Notes: generated by a model from the letters alone, not told the origin. A stretch of 64,000 bases of DNA from Galaxea fascicularis (GCA_948470475.1 OX419347.1:138501-202500); one strand, 5' to 3'; positions 34,766 through 46,734 are shown, numbered from the stretch's first letter. A program made the numbers and translations.

Positions 34766-35044
34766 CAGTGTTCTAACTAGGATTTAAAAAGAAGGGGGTG
34801 GAAATTATGTGTATTATAACTTTTTTCATTTGCATTTCATAAATATGCCTAATCTGTCAACCTTTTTTCCAGTCATTTGATATTAATGTGCGATGTAAGC
34901 TTTCCATATTTTTACAAAGCAGTGTTCTATTGATTCAGTGACAAGAAAAATGAGAGAGTAAAGAGGAAAAATCGCGGGATGCTCTGCAAAATGAAAGGGT
35001 GGGCAAGTAAAAAGCCCTTTTGTTTAGGCCTGGCTAGAACACTA
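34766..35044. mobile_element. Short MITE, hAT-like ends
   Basis: It starts cagtgttctaactagg and ends cctggctagaacactag, imperfect inverted repeats of about 14 bases. The interior is non-coding. Confidence 0.5.
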
Positions 35045-36584
35045 GGTTATTAGGGCTTCATGAAAAAACCAACACTTGGACTCCGCAACCCCAGTCCTAC
35101 ATAGGGAGAATGCCCACATGGCAACATTGCTTACAACCCAGCCAGGAGCCCTCCACACCCAGAAGAGTTTCAGTGAAAAGAGTATGAATAATAAATAGAA
35201 TTCAGAACCAATGGAGATGGAGGGGAAAATGCAAGTAATGAACAAACTCCTTAACTGATGCAATGCCATGCATAAAGGTAAGCTGTTAGACAATCACAAT
35301 ACTACACCAGCCTGAAAAACAGGGAAGATTGATGACTTTTGCATGCTAAGCTTGGCAACCAACAAATAAAACTCCTGATTGACTGTGGTGGTGAAGGGGA
35401 CACTGAGGGTTGATAATGACCAAAAGCTCTCAAATATTAGACACTAACTACTAATACAAACATAAGTGTCACTAACAGACACTAAATGCCCTGCAAGTAT
35501 GGCAACGAAAATTGCCAGAGCTTACTTCCCTAAGAGAACTATGTAGATCCAAAACTGTTTCATCAATGAAATATTTTGAAGAGGCCACATTTGATTTTCC
35601 GCCTGTGTGCACACTTTTATTAAATAAAGGGATTTTGATTACTACAGCGGCCTTTTGTTGAACAAATTTGAATCGATAGTGAAAGATGCCTGACCAGGTT
35701 TTTTCAATGCCTTTGTGGTTTGTGCCAGTCTGTTATTATAAAGTGACCATTGCTGTGTTTTTCATCGCTTCCTTTCTTGAGAAAAGATGAACGCGAGATT
35801 GTCTGTGCAACTCAGAATCAATCAGGCTGTTGAATTTTTTCGATGATGTGTAGGTAAACAGAGCAAGTCTGATATATTCGTTGTGGATTTCACAAGGTCT
35901 GTTGGTTGGAACGAAGGTCATTTCTTGTTTTCAAATTGTTTATAAATTTCAACAGGTCAGTAAATCCCAAAGTTTGACCATGATTGCTTCAAATATTATT
36001 ATTGTTTTTCTTGGTAACATTTTGGATCCATCATGTCTGTTCCCACCACCACATTAAATTTAGGATTGAATTTCATTGGCTTTGAAAACCACAAAGTTGA
36101 AATTCTTTGTTAATGAAACTGTCTCTGACTGGTTAAAAAACCTCAGGTGGTCCCAGTTGAAGTTGTTGCACTGTAAAAGGAAAACATTGGACATGACCAG
36201 AGGTGGTCTGACAAGGTTGTTGTTGTTGTTGTTGTGAGCCATCTTTTGTCTGAAATAACAGACCTTTATGATGCAGTTCTGTTAAATGGCTGACTAGACT
36301 AGCAGTTGTTTGGAACATCTTTCATTTTGTCCCTAGTTTTCTGTAGTAATGACCTGTTGATAGGCTACTGGGCTCTTTTAGGTTGATTGTGCAAAGTTAG
36401 TGATATTTTTGTTTTAAATATGTTTCAAAAGTAACTGAGAGAGCTACATGTTTCTTCAAATTGATGATCACACAAAAAAAATAAGCTTTATCCGCCTTTA
36501 CAAGGAAACATAGCATGAAAACATCACTTTTAAAAGTTATCAACATCAGGATGAAAATAACTCCCAGCATGCTGTCCTGTTTGT
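35045..36584. other. Intergenic, nothing assigned
   Basis: A short (TTG)n tract lies near 36217-36235. No gene or bounded repeat is recognised. Confidence 0.35.
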
Positions 36585-36680
36585 TTTATTAGACTTGATT
36601 ACTACCTTCGACAAAGTTGACCACAGCATAATTCTGTGAAGGCTCCAGTGTTAATTTGGACTTACTGGCACACTATTGTA
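36570..36680 (+). pseudogene. Fragment of LINE reverse transcriptase
   Basis: Translation gives VLLDLITTFDKVDHSIIL, then a stop, which resembles the conserved reverse-transcriptase motif DLSAAFDTVDHSILL of CR1/jockey-like LINEs. Only about 35 codons remain, so it is a dead fragment. Confidence 0.6.
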
Positions 36681-36688
36681 CTTTGCCT

Positions 36689-37083
36689 CAGGGTTTGTAC
36701 CCATCTTCAAAACCCTTAAATTTTAGGAGTCCAATTTCAAGGCCTTGAAAGTACTTAAAATTGCTTTTTGGTCCTTGGAAGTCCTTCATTTTTTGCTGAA
36801 CAAGACCTTTAAATAATATCAACTCTTTGAAACATTCTACGTTTCATGGTAGTTAGGGCAGATATTCATGCAAGCAGTGTGCAAATGTCTCATGATAATA
36901 ACACTCATTTTTTTTTCATCCTCAGTCCGTCTTGTTATTCTCATGTCCATACATGTATACGTGCATGCTTTGTTTTGAAGTGCAGGTCAGTATTAGCAGC
37001 TAAAAAGAGCACGTGTTGAGCCACAAGTGCACCACAAATGTCTTTGATCTCGTTTTGAGGAGTCCTTGAATTTTTTAACCCTG
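36689..37083. mobile_element. Possible MITE, hAT-like ends
   Basis: It starts cagggtttgtac and ends ttaaccctg. gtccttggaagtccttca and gaggagtccttgaat lie inside. The inverted repeats are short and imperfect, so the boundaries are uncertain. Confidence 0.4.
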
Positions 37084-37609
37084 TACATATTTGCTTTACC
37101 TTGTATTTGTTTCTATCTATGGTACTCTCTCTGAAACGTTTGCACTTAACTGGAGCATTTACAAGGGTCTTGTGCGTCAGTCCCCTATACATCATTTTAC
37201 TCTTCAAAACTTTAAAACATCAAACAAGACTTCCACATTTTTTTTCTTTTTGTAAGGTACAAGGCGTGAAGACTAAGAAACCTACAGTTTTGCATTAATA
37301 CATCATATTACTTAAAGGCTTGAAGATATCATTTGAAGGTGATATTTTCAAAAACATTTTTAGGGATGTATGCCCCAGGCATGCTCAGGGCTGTCATTTA
37401 AAACCAGCAATGGGCTATAAATTAGCCAGTGATTTCAGTGAAGTTGGCTGGTTGCCTATAGTTTAAGATCACTGACAGGAAACAGTACGTTAGTGGATAC
37501 TCTAAGCTTAACAAAAGCACCGGTGACCCAGTATGCGTATTTGGGAACCTTATTCTTACCTATCAACCTATAAGTAACCTTAAAAAAGTATAAGTAACCT
37601 TACCTATCG

Positions 37610-38700
37610 ACCTATAAGTAAGTTGATTGCATAAATCAAGAGCTCCTATTCAAGATCTTGGGAAAGCTTGGATGCCCTGCCAATTTTGTCCAAGTTATCA
37701 GAATGTTCTACTCGGAAGTGTATGCTAGACTGTGTATTGACGGAGAACTCTCTAATCCCATTGAGTACAAGAGTGGTGTCAAGCAAGGGTGTAAGCTAGC
37801 CCCTACCCTGGTTGTGATGTATGCCGCCGTTATGCTCTACCTTACTTTTAAGGACGTAAATCCCTGTTATTATATCAAGGTTTGTTTCTGAAATGCAATG
37901 GCGACTTATTTGATCTCAGGCGCTTGAAATCTAAGACCAAGACCTTCACCAAATTCATACGAGAAGCCCAGTATGCAGACGATATTGCCATATTCACCAA
38001 CGATGGCACTGCGCTACAGTGCCTGTTATCCGCGTACAGCAACCTGTCACTGAAAATGGGTCTCGCGATCAACATCAAGAAAACAGAAACCATGAGTGTC
38101 GGTTAACAGCTGGATTTCTATATTGATGAGCACAAATTGAAGAGAGTAGACCGCTTCAAATATCTCTGAAGCTATGTCACCAAGGAGTGCAAGTTAGATG
38201 ATGAGTTAACAGCATGGATTCAGGCTGCATCATGCGCGATGGGGAGGCTCAGGGAAAGGGTTTTTGACTGTAGAGATCTGACAATTGAGACGTAACTCAA
38301 AGTATACAATCAGTGCATCATTCCACTAATGATGTACATGTATGGAAGTGAAACCTGGACCCTATATCGTCATCACATCAAGCTTCTAAGAACCATCCAG
38401 CAGTGGCACCTGAGACCAATTCTTAAGATCAGGTGGGATCACTTTGTGAGGTACTGGATCATGCAAAGTCTACGGATATTGAGATTATTCTTGTTAGGAA
38501 CAGATTTTGTGGATGGGTCATGTTGCATGTATGCCAGATGTGCGGCCCGTGAAGGCACTTCTCTATGGAGTATTAGAAGAGGGTTCAAGGAGAGTCGGGC
38601 GCCCCCTTCTTAGATATAAGGACACTCTGAGGGACATCCTCAAGCGTGGAGCTGCTCTCGGAACATGGAGAGACATCGTAACTGACCAGCTAGCCTGACG
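37610..38700 (+). pseudogene. Non-LTR reverse transcriptase relic
   Basis: Translated pieces in changing frames give a recognisable reverse transcriptase. SGVKQGCKLAPTL (about 37770) is followed by QYADDIAIF, with the catalytic YADD, at about 37970, and by INIKKTETMS. Further on are MYGSETWTL and a C-terminal GSRRVGRPLLRYKDTL (about 38588). The order fits the thumb and C-terminal region of endonuclease-type LINEs (RTE- or jockey-like). Stops at 38104, 38168 and 38293 and several frameshifts show it is dead. No 5' part is present. Confidence 0.75.
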
Positions 38701-38924
38701 GAGATTTACATCTGGCATTTGTGATGAAATAGAAATTGAGAGACGGAACAGGAATATAGAGAGGAGGGCAAAACGTCATGATAGGGAGAGGAGCAGATAG
38801 TAATCTGGAATCCTCCCTGGGACTGAACTTATTTTTCACTGCAAGAATCCTGTATTCATCTGTATTTTTTTGTGTATTACTCGCACCGGGTTATAGGCGC
38901 ATATATATCCTTACCTATCAACAG

Positions 38925-39010
38925 GGGCCATGTGGAAATTGTGCCGTGGGAAGGAATGGCATAGGAGACCCTTGTTTACCAACCATCACTGGAAACCATT
39001 TTTTGTAGAG
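38925..39010 (+). other. Exon-like segment, gene unknown
   Basis: Bounded by acceptor tatcaacag and donor GAG|gtaagtt, open in one frame (AMWKLCRGKEWHRRP, then FTNHHWKPFFVE). The rich W, H and R content is not typical of noise, but I cannot recognise the protein or connect it to the segment at 34674, whose phase does not match. Confidence 0.25.
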
Positions 39011-39697
39011 GTAAGTTCAAGCAGATGAAGTTTTCATGTTTCATCTTGTTGGCCTGGTACCTTTGTTCATAGAGCAGTTAGTGCCACTAACAAAATTAAT
39101 GTTTATCCACTGGGCAACATTATCCACTCTTCAAACAACTGGGGTCTGATTAATGACAATGTAACAAACACTATCAATCAGATATCTCAATTTTTATTGA
39201 TTTGCTCAAAATGTATTGATTGCGCTAACTGCAAAATGCAAGGCCAATCAAAGTTAAAGCAAAAGACTCTGTTAGATTTTATGATGCAAATACATGTAGT
39301 GTATGCAATAGGCTTGGTGGTGCACAACAAGTCAAATTACAGTTTGTTGTATCTTTGATCTCCTCAAGTCAATACCTACAAGTTTTTAAGGTAGGGTTGG
39401 GTATTACTCAGGCTGAAGATAATGTTGGGGTGGGGTGGGGTGGGTGTGTGGATGAAACTGTGGCCATGCTTCATGTTTCTTTCAAAGTAGTTCCTAAGAC
39501 TCTTTAATGTAGCTTGGCCTCTTTTGTCCACGCTGTTCTGGTATTGTCTTTATCCTCTGAGCAGCTTTTTCTTTAAGGTTTAACAAGTTCATGAGTTGGA
39601 GGACTATGACAAAGCTGAAAAGAAGAAATTGCAGCAAATCCTTTTAAGTTTGCTGTGTGGTATTAGGTTTATTCTCACAGGTACTTTCCAAAGATAA

Positions 39698-40687
39698 GGG
39701 ACGGTTCATTATTTATGGGGATGACCGGGTCAGATAATTTGAAATAACTTTTCGTTTTTTTCCTAATGCCCGTCACACTATCACATCAGAATTTCTAAGC
39801 CCGTCCTGATTTATTTTCAATTTTTCAAAGCCCGGTCAATGTAATTAATAGTTAATTTGAGGAAGAATTATGACAATGCATAAACAGTATAAAAGTCGCT
39901 TTATGTATTACAACATGACTTGTTTAATAACAAATCGTTTCCGGCAATTTGGGTTCATCGCAACAAAGGGGATGATTCCGGTGGGACACAGCCATTGAAA
40001 AGTACCAAATGTCACGAAAGAGTTTAGTTGTAACCTGGAGCTATAGAATTCAGCTTATCATTAAATTACATTTCAATGACGACAGCCAGTATCAAAATAC
40101 GCTTGCGTTCGCAGGCTACATTAAAATCAAGTAACGTTCGTAAATTGAAAATATAAATAGTTGATGCCGAAAACTTGACCTATTTACAAGATTTTTAATC
40201 TGTACTTAACAGTACCAGAATCAATAGGTCTTGGCGTAGATGCAGGTGTCAATGATTGTTTGATGATTAGATCATTCGTCTCTTCTCAAAAACACCACAA
40301 TGATGATCAAAACACTTTAATTCGTACAAGTACCTTCACGTTGCCACATTCTCAGCACCCAATCGTGGCGTTCAACCCGCATAATTTGCATACGACCTTT
40401 ATTTTTGCCAAATATGGGCATTGTTTTTCCACAGTCACAAATGTAAACAAAATGTTCATTTTGTAATTTGAAGTCGCGATGGTGTTTAATATTGATAAAG
40501 TTAAAAGGTTTTATATTTTACTATTGAAGTGACAAATGTCATAATTAATTGTTAAAGGACTCTTTTTCAGGACCCGGTCCTTTTGCCCTTTTAAATCTTC
40601 ATAGCCCGTCGTTTCTGGAAGAAAAATTTTTATGACCCGGTCATTTTTTATCCGACCCGGTCATCTCTATGAATAATGAACCGTCCC
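39698..40687. mobile_element. Harbinger-like non-autonomous transposon, TAA target site
   Basis: TAA flanks both ends (39695-39697, 40688-40690). The left end gggacggttcattatttatg is inverted at the right as cataaataatgaaccgtccc with small changes, and gaccgggtca pairs with gacccggtc. Three-base TAA duplications are typical of PIF/Harbinger elements. The 990-base interior has no transposase; cccgg and gcccg repeats recur in it. Confidence 0.75.
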
Positions 40688-41239
40688 TAAGTGTTTTTCA
40701 CGTGAATTTTAATCAGTGTGCATTATTTAACTTCATTTTTAAAAAGCTCCACTGTAATGTATGCAGATGTGTTCACTGCCAGATTGTTTTAGGAGAACTT
40801 TCAAACTAGAAACTTTTTGTTCACCAGAATATTATTGTGCCTGTGCTGTCATTCAAAATCTTCGGGTAGGTATTCCATCCAAACTGCCATAAGTATGGAA
40901 TCTGCATAAAATTTCCTTACAATAATGAACAGATTGAAGTGACTATTGATGATGGGTTATTAATGTAAATATAGACTACTAGGTTCAAAAGCTTTGGGGT
41001 CTGGTAATTAGTGTAATATTTGATTTGTCCTATACATAATTTAGATTAAAGGCATGATGGTCATACTTTGTCTTATGACTTAAGAACATGTGGCTGATAA
41101 TCATAAACATTAACTTAGCCTTTTGTGGCTATACAGTACATAAAAGCATTACAAATTTCTCTTTGGGAAATGTCTGGTAACAAAGATAGTGTGAACTAAT
41201 GGACAGACAATCACCAGAGAGAGATGCTGGAAATGAGTT

Positions 41240-41515
41240 GGAGTCAGGATGGCCAAGTGGTTTAGGGCGCTGGATTTCAATGCAGTGACCCGGGTTCATA
41301 TCCCACTCTAGCCACTAGCTGGTGTTGTTCTGGGTTTGTGCCTGTTTCAACTCCTCGGTCATTCTTGTAAATAGCCAACTGGTCTGCCTCCCACCAGTTC
41401 GGATTCTTAACTCTGTTGTGTTCATTTGTATTATTTGTTTCATTGTCCCTGAAAAGTCCCCCTAGGGAGTGGTCAATTACGTATTTATTTATCATTTATT
41501 TATTTATTTTTATGC
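41240..41515 (+). mobile_element. tRNA-derived SINE with (ATTT)n tail
   Basis: The head at 41245-41320 has box A ggatggccaagtggtttagg and box B gggttcatatcccac, like a serine or leucine tRNA. The body follows (tcctcggtcattcttgtaaa) with a 3' tail of ATTT repeats near 41480-41512. The plus orientation and simple tail fit a SINE mobilised by a LINE. Confidence 0.8.
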
Positions 41516-42004
41516 AAAATGAAGGGTTCTTAAAGTCAGCCCCAAAGAAAGACTCCACTTGTCTCCTGGATGCAGAAGACGTTTCGCGTGACTCCTCAAG
41601 GGAGGAATTGAAGGCTCTTGAATTAGAGGAACAAGCTCTCCAGGAAAAGGCTGACAAATATTAAGGATCAAATGGAGGCAAAACATAGATCCATTCATAC
41701 TTCACCAGCAGAAAGAACAGGAGGACAAGGCAATTGTCTTAATCAGCAGGAATCTACCAGAACTGCCTCCCGACAATGTTGTTCACAAAATGCCACTGGA
41801 CAACCTCTATTTCCAGCGGCTCATACTGGTGCAACGGCCCTGGCCATGTCATTGGACAATCTTTTCCTGAAGAGGACCAAGCCATTGCAAGTGCCACAGA
41901 GATGGTTCTCCATCTGATGTTGTTCACAAAGGGTGAGAAACCGTTACTGATTGCAGACCTGAAGTCTGTCCCTCAAGCACACAAACATTTTGAATTTAGT
42001 TTAA
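41516..42004 (+). other. Unidentified coding-like relic
   Basis: Two frames look protein-like: SREELKALELEEQALQ (to 41664), then, after a frame change, HQQKEQEDKAIVLISRNLPE (about 41696-41755) and DNVVHKMPLDNLYFQR. The charged, coiled-coil-like text may be part of a gag-type or other transposon protein. I do not recognise the family. It ends where the palindrome at 42005 starts. Confidence 0.35.
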
Positions 42005-43025
42005 ATGTATGGGAAATATCATTAAGGTTCACATTATCGTAATATGCTTTGATTAAAATCTACATGTAAGATCAAAATCAACAACTTTTTACCTGAAATT
42101 TTGTGTATTGTCATTCTTGTAGCTGAAAACGGCAAATTTTAGCATATAGTAGAGAGACAAGGGTGGAAAGATCTGATTGACAAGATTTTGGACTGGTCCA
42201 GCGCCAAGCCGATTTTCAACAACAAATCCCTATCACAATGCTTCCAAACCGCGCACTGGGCAAGCTGAACGTCAGCGGTTTCTTCTCGTACCATTTTATT
42301 TGAAATCCGTCCAAAACTCAAAGTGCTGGAAATCTAGCAGTCGAAGATTGAAGGAACCGTAGCTGGATTTCGGTGTGCCGGCTGTAACAGTGACGCTGCT
42401 TGCTCCTTTCCTTCATACATTCGTCCCGCCATAGGGGAAGTAAGGGCAAATAAACAGCAGCGATCTTTCTACTAGCCAGCTTGGGGTGAGGCGATGTTTA
42501 TTTGCCCCTTCTTCCCCTCGCACGGGACATACGTATGAAGAGGTCATTGTTTGTTATCATCCAATTGGAAAGGAGCAAGCAGCGTGACTGTTACAGCCGG
42601 CACACTGGAGTCCAGCTACGGTTCCTTTGATTGTCAATTGCTAGATTTCTTGATATTATTTGAGGTCTAGCACTTCAAGTTTTGGATGGATTTCAAATAT
42701 AATGGTACAAGAAGAAACCTCTGGTGTTCAGCTTGCCCGGTGCGTGGTTTAGAAGCACTGTGATGGGAATTTGTTGTTGAAAATCGGCTCAGCGCTGGAC
42801 TAGTTGAAATTGTGGAAATCGGATCTTTCCACCCTTGTCTCTGTAGTGTGTGCTCAGGTAAACGTTGCACGCAAAACTCTTTAAATTGCTAAAACTCACC
42901 GTTTTCAACTACAAGAACGACAATACACAACATTTCAGGTAAAAAGGACGTTTATTTTGATGTTATGTGTAGATATTAACCGAAGCATATTACGATAATA
43001 CGAACCTTTTCGATATTCCCAAACA
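42005..43025. mobile_element. Large foldback palindrome, about 1 kb
   Basis: The two arms, about 42006-42458 and 42494-43022, are inverted copies around a 35-base spacer. Pairs include attatcgtaatatgctt against aagcatattacgataat, gccggctgtaacagt against actgttacagccggc, and gcaaataaaca against tgtttatttgc. Arms differ at scattered bases. No transposase is present. Open frames in it are mirror images of each other. Confidence 0.85.
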
Positions 43026-43592
43026 ACGGTCACACAGTTTGTGTAGGCCCCCTGTGCCTCAAGATGAGGAAGAGACTTTGGGAAATCAAGGCATGCCATG
43101 ATCTTTGTTAAAAACTGCCACTCTGCCCCAGTGAGTGATTGCAAATAGTTTTAAATTTTACACATTAATATCTGATGAGAAATTTGCTAACATGCGGAGC
43201 TGTCATTCAGTATTATTTAGCTTACACTTTTAAAGTAATGGGATTCTCCTCTAATTTTGACTGTAAATCTATGTTACTATATGATAATGAACTGTGATCT
43301 TTGGCTTGTAGAGTAAATTAGCAGTGAGGATAGGGTTTTCCTCAGCAGTGGCATATGCAGTGGCTTTTAGTTAGTTAAACTTGATACTTCAACTTGCTAT
43401 GTTGACATGGATAATTCTAATTTGGCGACTAGTCCTTTAAACAACAAATGGTTGACAACAATATTTGGAATGAAATCATGCAGGGCAACCACTGGTATGT
43501 GATCTGACAGCAGTTACCAGTAAACCACAAATTGTAAGCACTTTGCAAGCTATTCCTAAACCTGACTAATCCAAAGTTCAGCTTATTCATGA

Positions 43593-43990
43593 ATGCTCTC
43601 AACCACACGCTTCCAAGTCATTGGAGGGGACTTTGCGGGACCACTGAAGTATCAGAAGAAACCAAGAACTGAAGGAAAGGCATTCATCCTACTGTATGCT
43701 TGCAGCCTTACACGTGCCGTGTATGTAGACCTTGTGCCAAACGTTGAGACCACCGAGTTTATCAGAAGCTTCAAGTGTTTCATCGCCCGACGTGGGAGAC
43801 CGCAACGAATCTACTCTGACAATGGCAAAACATTGGCAAAACATTCGTCAGTGCATCCAAATGGATTGAGCGTGTAATGAAAGATGAGAGGATCTATGGG
43901 TTTCTTGCCCAGCAAGGGATTGAGTGGAAATTCAACCTCAGTCGTGCGCCCTGGTGGGGCGGCCAGTTTGAAAGATTGATCGGGCTGGTT
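43593..43990 (+). pseudogene. BEL/Pao-type LTR retrotransposon integrase relic
   Basis: The frame from 43593 reads GDFAGP, ACSLTRAVYVDLVP and RRGRPQRIYSDNGKT, holding the first two acidic residues of a DDE integrase core. After a frame change near 43838 the text continues with NLSRAPWWGGQFERLIGLV (about 43935-43991), which carries the glutamate. This wording is typical of BEL/Pao integrases. LTRs, protease and reverse transcriptase are not seen here. It ends directly at the 43990-45165 repeat complex. Confidence 0.75.
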
Positions 43991-44076
43991 ACACATAGCT
44001 CAAATAAGAATAGAAATAATGTTTTCAGAGTTTTTAGAAGCATTTACACATAATTTCTAGTTTGTCATCCTCTCAG

Positions 44077-45165
44077 TTGCAAGTTTTTAACTTCTGACAA
44101 GTGGTCTTTGTTTTTCAGTTTTTTCAAGAAGGAGAAGTCAAGGTGTTCAACATAGCAGATCGATGAAGAACTTCATAGTTTCTTCATTTACTGGTTTTGA
44201 TGACATTTTACAACAGTTACACACCTGTTCCGACAACCATGCTACTTAATACTTGGAAAGGAAACTGGACTGAAGACAACCGTAAAAAGCATTATGTTTT
44301 TGTATTTCTGTGTTCTTGGGTACACTCTCCTCGTTTCAGGTTTTCGGAGTTCTTGGAAGCATTTACACATGATTTCTAGGTTCCTTTTTGAAATAGGCAA
44401 AGTTTCAGGCAAATTCAAAATTTGACCAAAAACCATGTGGTACCCCCTTTGGGTTTTGATCCAAATTTCCACTTTGCTGAAATATTGCACACAGCTCAAA
44501 TAAGAATAGAAAGAATGTTTTTGGAGTTTTTAGAAGCATTTAAACATCATTTCTAGAGTCCTCTCATAAATAGGCAAAGTTTCAGGCAAATTCAAAATTT
44601 GACCAAAAACCATGTGGTACCCCCTTTGGGTTTTGATCCAAATTTCCACTTTGCTGAAATATTGCACACAGCTCAAATAAGAATAGAAAGAATGTTTTTG
44701 GAGTTTTTAGAAGCATTTAAACATCATTTCTAGAGTCCTCTCATAAATAGGCAAAGTTTCAGGCAAATTCAAAATTTGACCCAAAACCATGTGGTACCCC
44801 CTTTGGGTTTTGATCCAAATTTCCACTTTGCTGAAATATTGCACACAGGTCAAATAAGAATAGAAATCAGGTTTTCGGAGTTTTTGGAAGCATCCTTTCA
44901 CTTGCAAGTTTTTAACTTCTGACAAGTGGTCTTTATGTTTTTCAGGTTTTTCAAGAAGGAGAAGTCAAGGTGTTCAACATGGTAGATCGATGAAGAACTT
45001 CATAGTTTCTTCATTTACTGGTTTTGATGACATTTTACAACAGTTACACACCTGTTCTGACAACGATGCTACTTAATACTTGGAAAGGAAACTGGACTGA
45101 AGACAACCGTAGAAAGGATTATGTTTTTGTATTTCTGTGTTCATGGGGACACTCTCCTCGTTTCA
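44077..45165. repeat. 825-bp-offset duplication flanking a tandem array
   Basis: A block of about 265 bases (44077-44339), containing ttgcaagtttttaacttctg and cctcgtttcag, recurs at 44902-45165 with about 95 percent identity by eye. The 177-bp tandem repeat lies between the two copies. Confidence 0.85.
44340..44893. repeat. Tandem repeat, 177-bp unit, three copies
   Basis: gtttcaggcaaattcaaaat occurs at 44402, 44579 and 44756, exactly 177 bases apart, followed each time by accatgtggtacccccttt. Copies 2 and 3 are nearly identical. A fourth is truncated. Confidence 0.9.
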
Positions 45166-45487
45166 GAAATAATAGTATCTATAGGGGAACTCCGAGTCAG
45201 ATAACTTGTGAAAGCCTTGAATATTGGAAACTGAGTTACTTGCTAAAGGATTTTAATGTGAAAATTTGAGGTTCCTAGCTGCTCTAAAATTTGTGCGGTG
45301 GGATTTTTGATTTCTCATAAGTATGAGAAATTCCACTGGGTGAATTGTACAGAAGTGAGGATCCTCAGTTTTTCACATTAAAATCCTTTGGCTAGTAATT
45401 TCAGTTTCCAGTTCATAAATTTTGTCTACATTAAAGGCTTTTACAAGTGATCTGACATTGGAGTTCCCATGTAAACACTGTTATTTC
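45166..45487. mobile_element. Foldback MITE, about 320 bp
   Basis: The left end gaaataatagtatct and the right end acactgttatttc are inverted, with gaaactgagttact against agtaatttcagtttc and aaaggattttaatgtgaaaa against ttttcacattaaaatccttt inside. Confidence 0.8.
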
Positions 45488-45584
45488 CGAGTGACAAGGT
45501 TTATTACTACTCCATAGTGTTGAACGTTCAGAAGTTGTAAGGAATTGTTGTCTTGGAGAAATAAAATGAAAATGTGGTGGTCTT

Positions 45585-45646
45585 AATTTTTCTAAGTGTT
45601 TTGGCTGGAAAATTTACGTTCCTGCCAAAACACTTAGAAAATTTTT
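45585..45646. repeat. Perfect hairpin
   Basis: ttttctaagtgttttggc pairs with gccaaaacacttagaaaa across an 18-base loop. It lies between two larger foldbacks. Confidence 0.8.
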
Positions 45647-45717
45647 CCCAGTATGAACCTACCCCTTTTATCCCATACTAAATTTTTTCCACCAAAAAAC
45701 TTTCCAAAAAATAGTTC

Positions 45718-46390
45718 AAGGTGGCTCAAACCGGTTTCAACACTTTCAAGAAACTCACTTATTAGAATGATTTACACCACAACACTGTATCACGTATTAG
45801 CAACGTTGTGGTACCATATGAAACAGCAATTATTGCTGAATAAAAAGCGGTCATTATTGTGATGCAAGACATAACCATGGCAACGGAAACGCCTTGTAAA
45901 AACACCCTATATTTTGGCTTTAGTTGCTCATATCTCCAAAACGAAGTCGGTGACCCCCATTTTTTATTCCTCAAAATTGATCAACAGACCAAGATGAAAG
46001 TTTTTGCAAAGTTTAAAACAGTTCTGTGGAGCAGATTCAGAGCAACCTTAAAAAAATTAAGGTGGCTCTGAATCTGCTCCACAGAATTTTTTGAAACTTT
46101 GCAGACAGTTTTCTCTTGGTCTGCGGATCACTTTCCAGCATTAAAAAATGGGGGTCGCCTAGTTCGTTTTTGAGATACGAGCAACTAAAGCTGAAATATA
46201 GGGTGTTTCTACAGGGCTTTCCTGTTACTATGGTTGTGTATTATGTCACAATAATGACCGCTTTTTATTCAGCAATAATTGCTGTTTTATATGGTACCAC
46301 AACATTGCTAATACGTGATACAGTGTTGTAGTGTAAATCGTTCCAATAAGTGAGTTTCTTGAAAGTGTTGAAACCGGTTTGAGCCACCTT
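45718..46390. mobile_element. Head-to-head foldback, about 670 bp, nearly spacerless
   Basis: The arms 45718-46049 and 46059-46390 are inverted copies with only about ten bases between them. Outer ends are aaggtggctcaaaccggttt and its complement. The centre is ccttaaaaaaattaagg. Each arm itself begins aaggtggctc and ends gagcaacctt, so the structure looks like two shorter elements joined head to head. Confidence 0.85.
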
Positions 46391-46435
46391 AATTTACTAC
46401 TAAATTAGACTATTTTTCCGAATATTTCCAAGTAA

Positions 46436-46712
46436 AGCTACGGTAATACGAGCAACAAAAACGTCCAACTTGTCTCGCAACATTGCTGCGAAATTAGTTG
46501 AAAAGTGATGTTGCACATTTTACATCCCACATACAACTTGTCTCGCAACAGAAAAAATGTGTTGCAAGTTGCTGCAGCGTGTTGCAACACTTTTTTTGTT
46601 GCGAGACAAGTTGTATGTGGGATGTAAAACACGCAACATCGCTTTTCAACTAATTTCGCAGCCATGTTTGCGAGACAAGTTGGACGTTTTTGTTGCCCGT
46701 ATTACCGTAGCT
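46436..46712. mobile_element. Foldback MITE, 277 bp, directly before the 65-bp satellite
   Basis: Ends agctacggtaatacgagcaa and tgcccgtattaccgtagct are inverted. Arms also carry acgtccaacttgtctcgcaa and its complement, and ttgcgagacaagttgtatg near the centre. The flanks on both sides (tttttccgaata on the left, ttttatccgaatacttactt on the right) resemble the satellite unit. Confidence 0.85.
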
Positions 46713-46734
46713 TCAATATCCAAGAAAAATTTTT

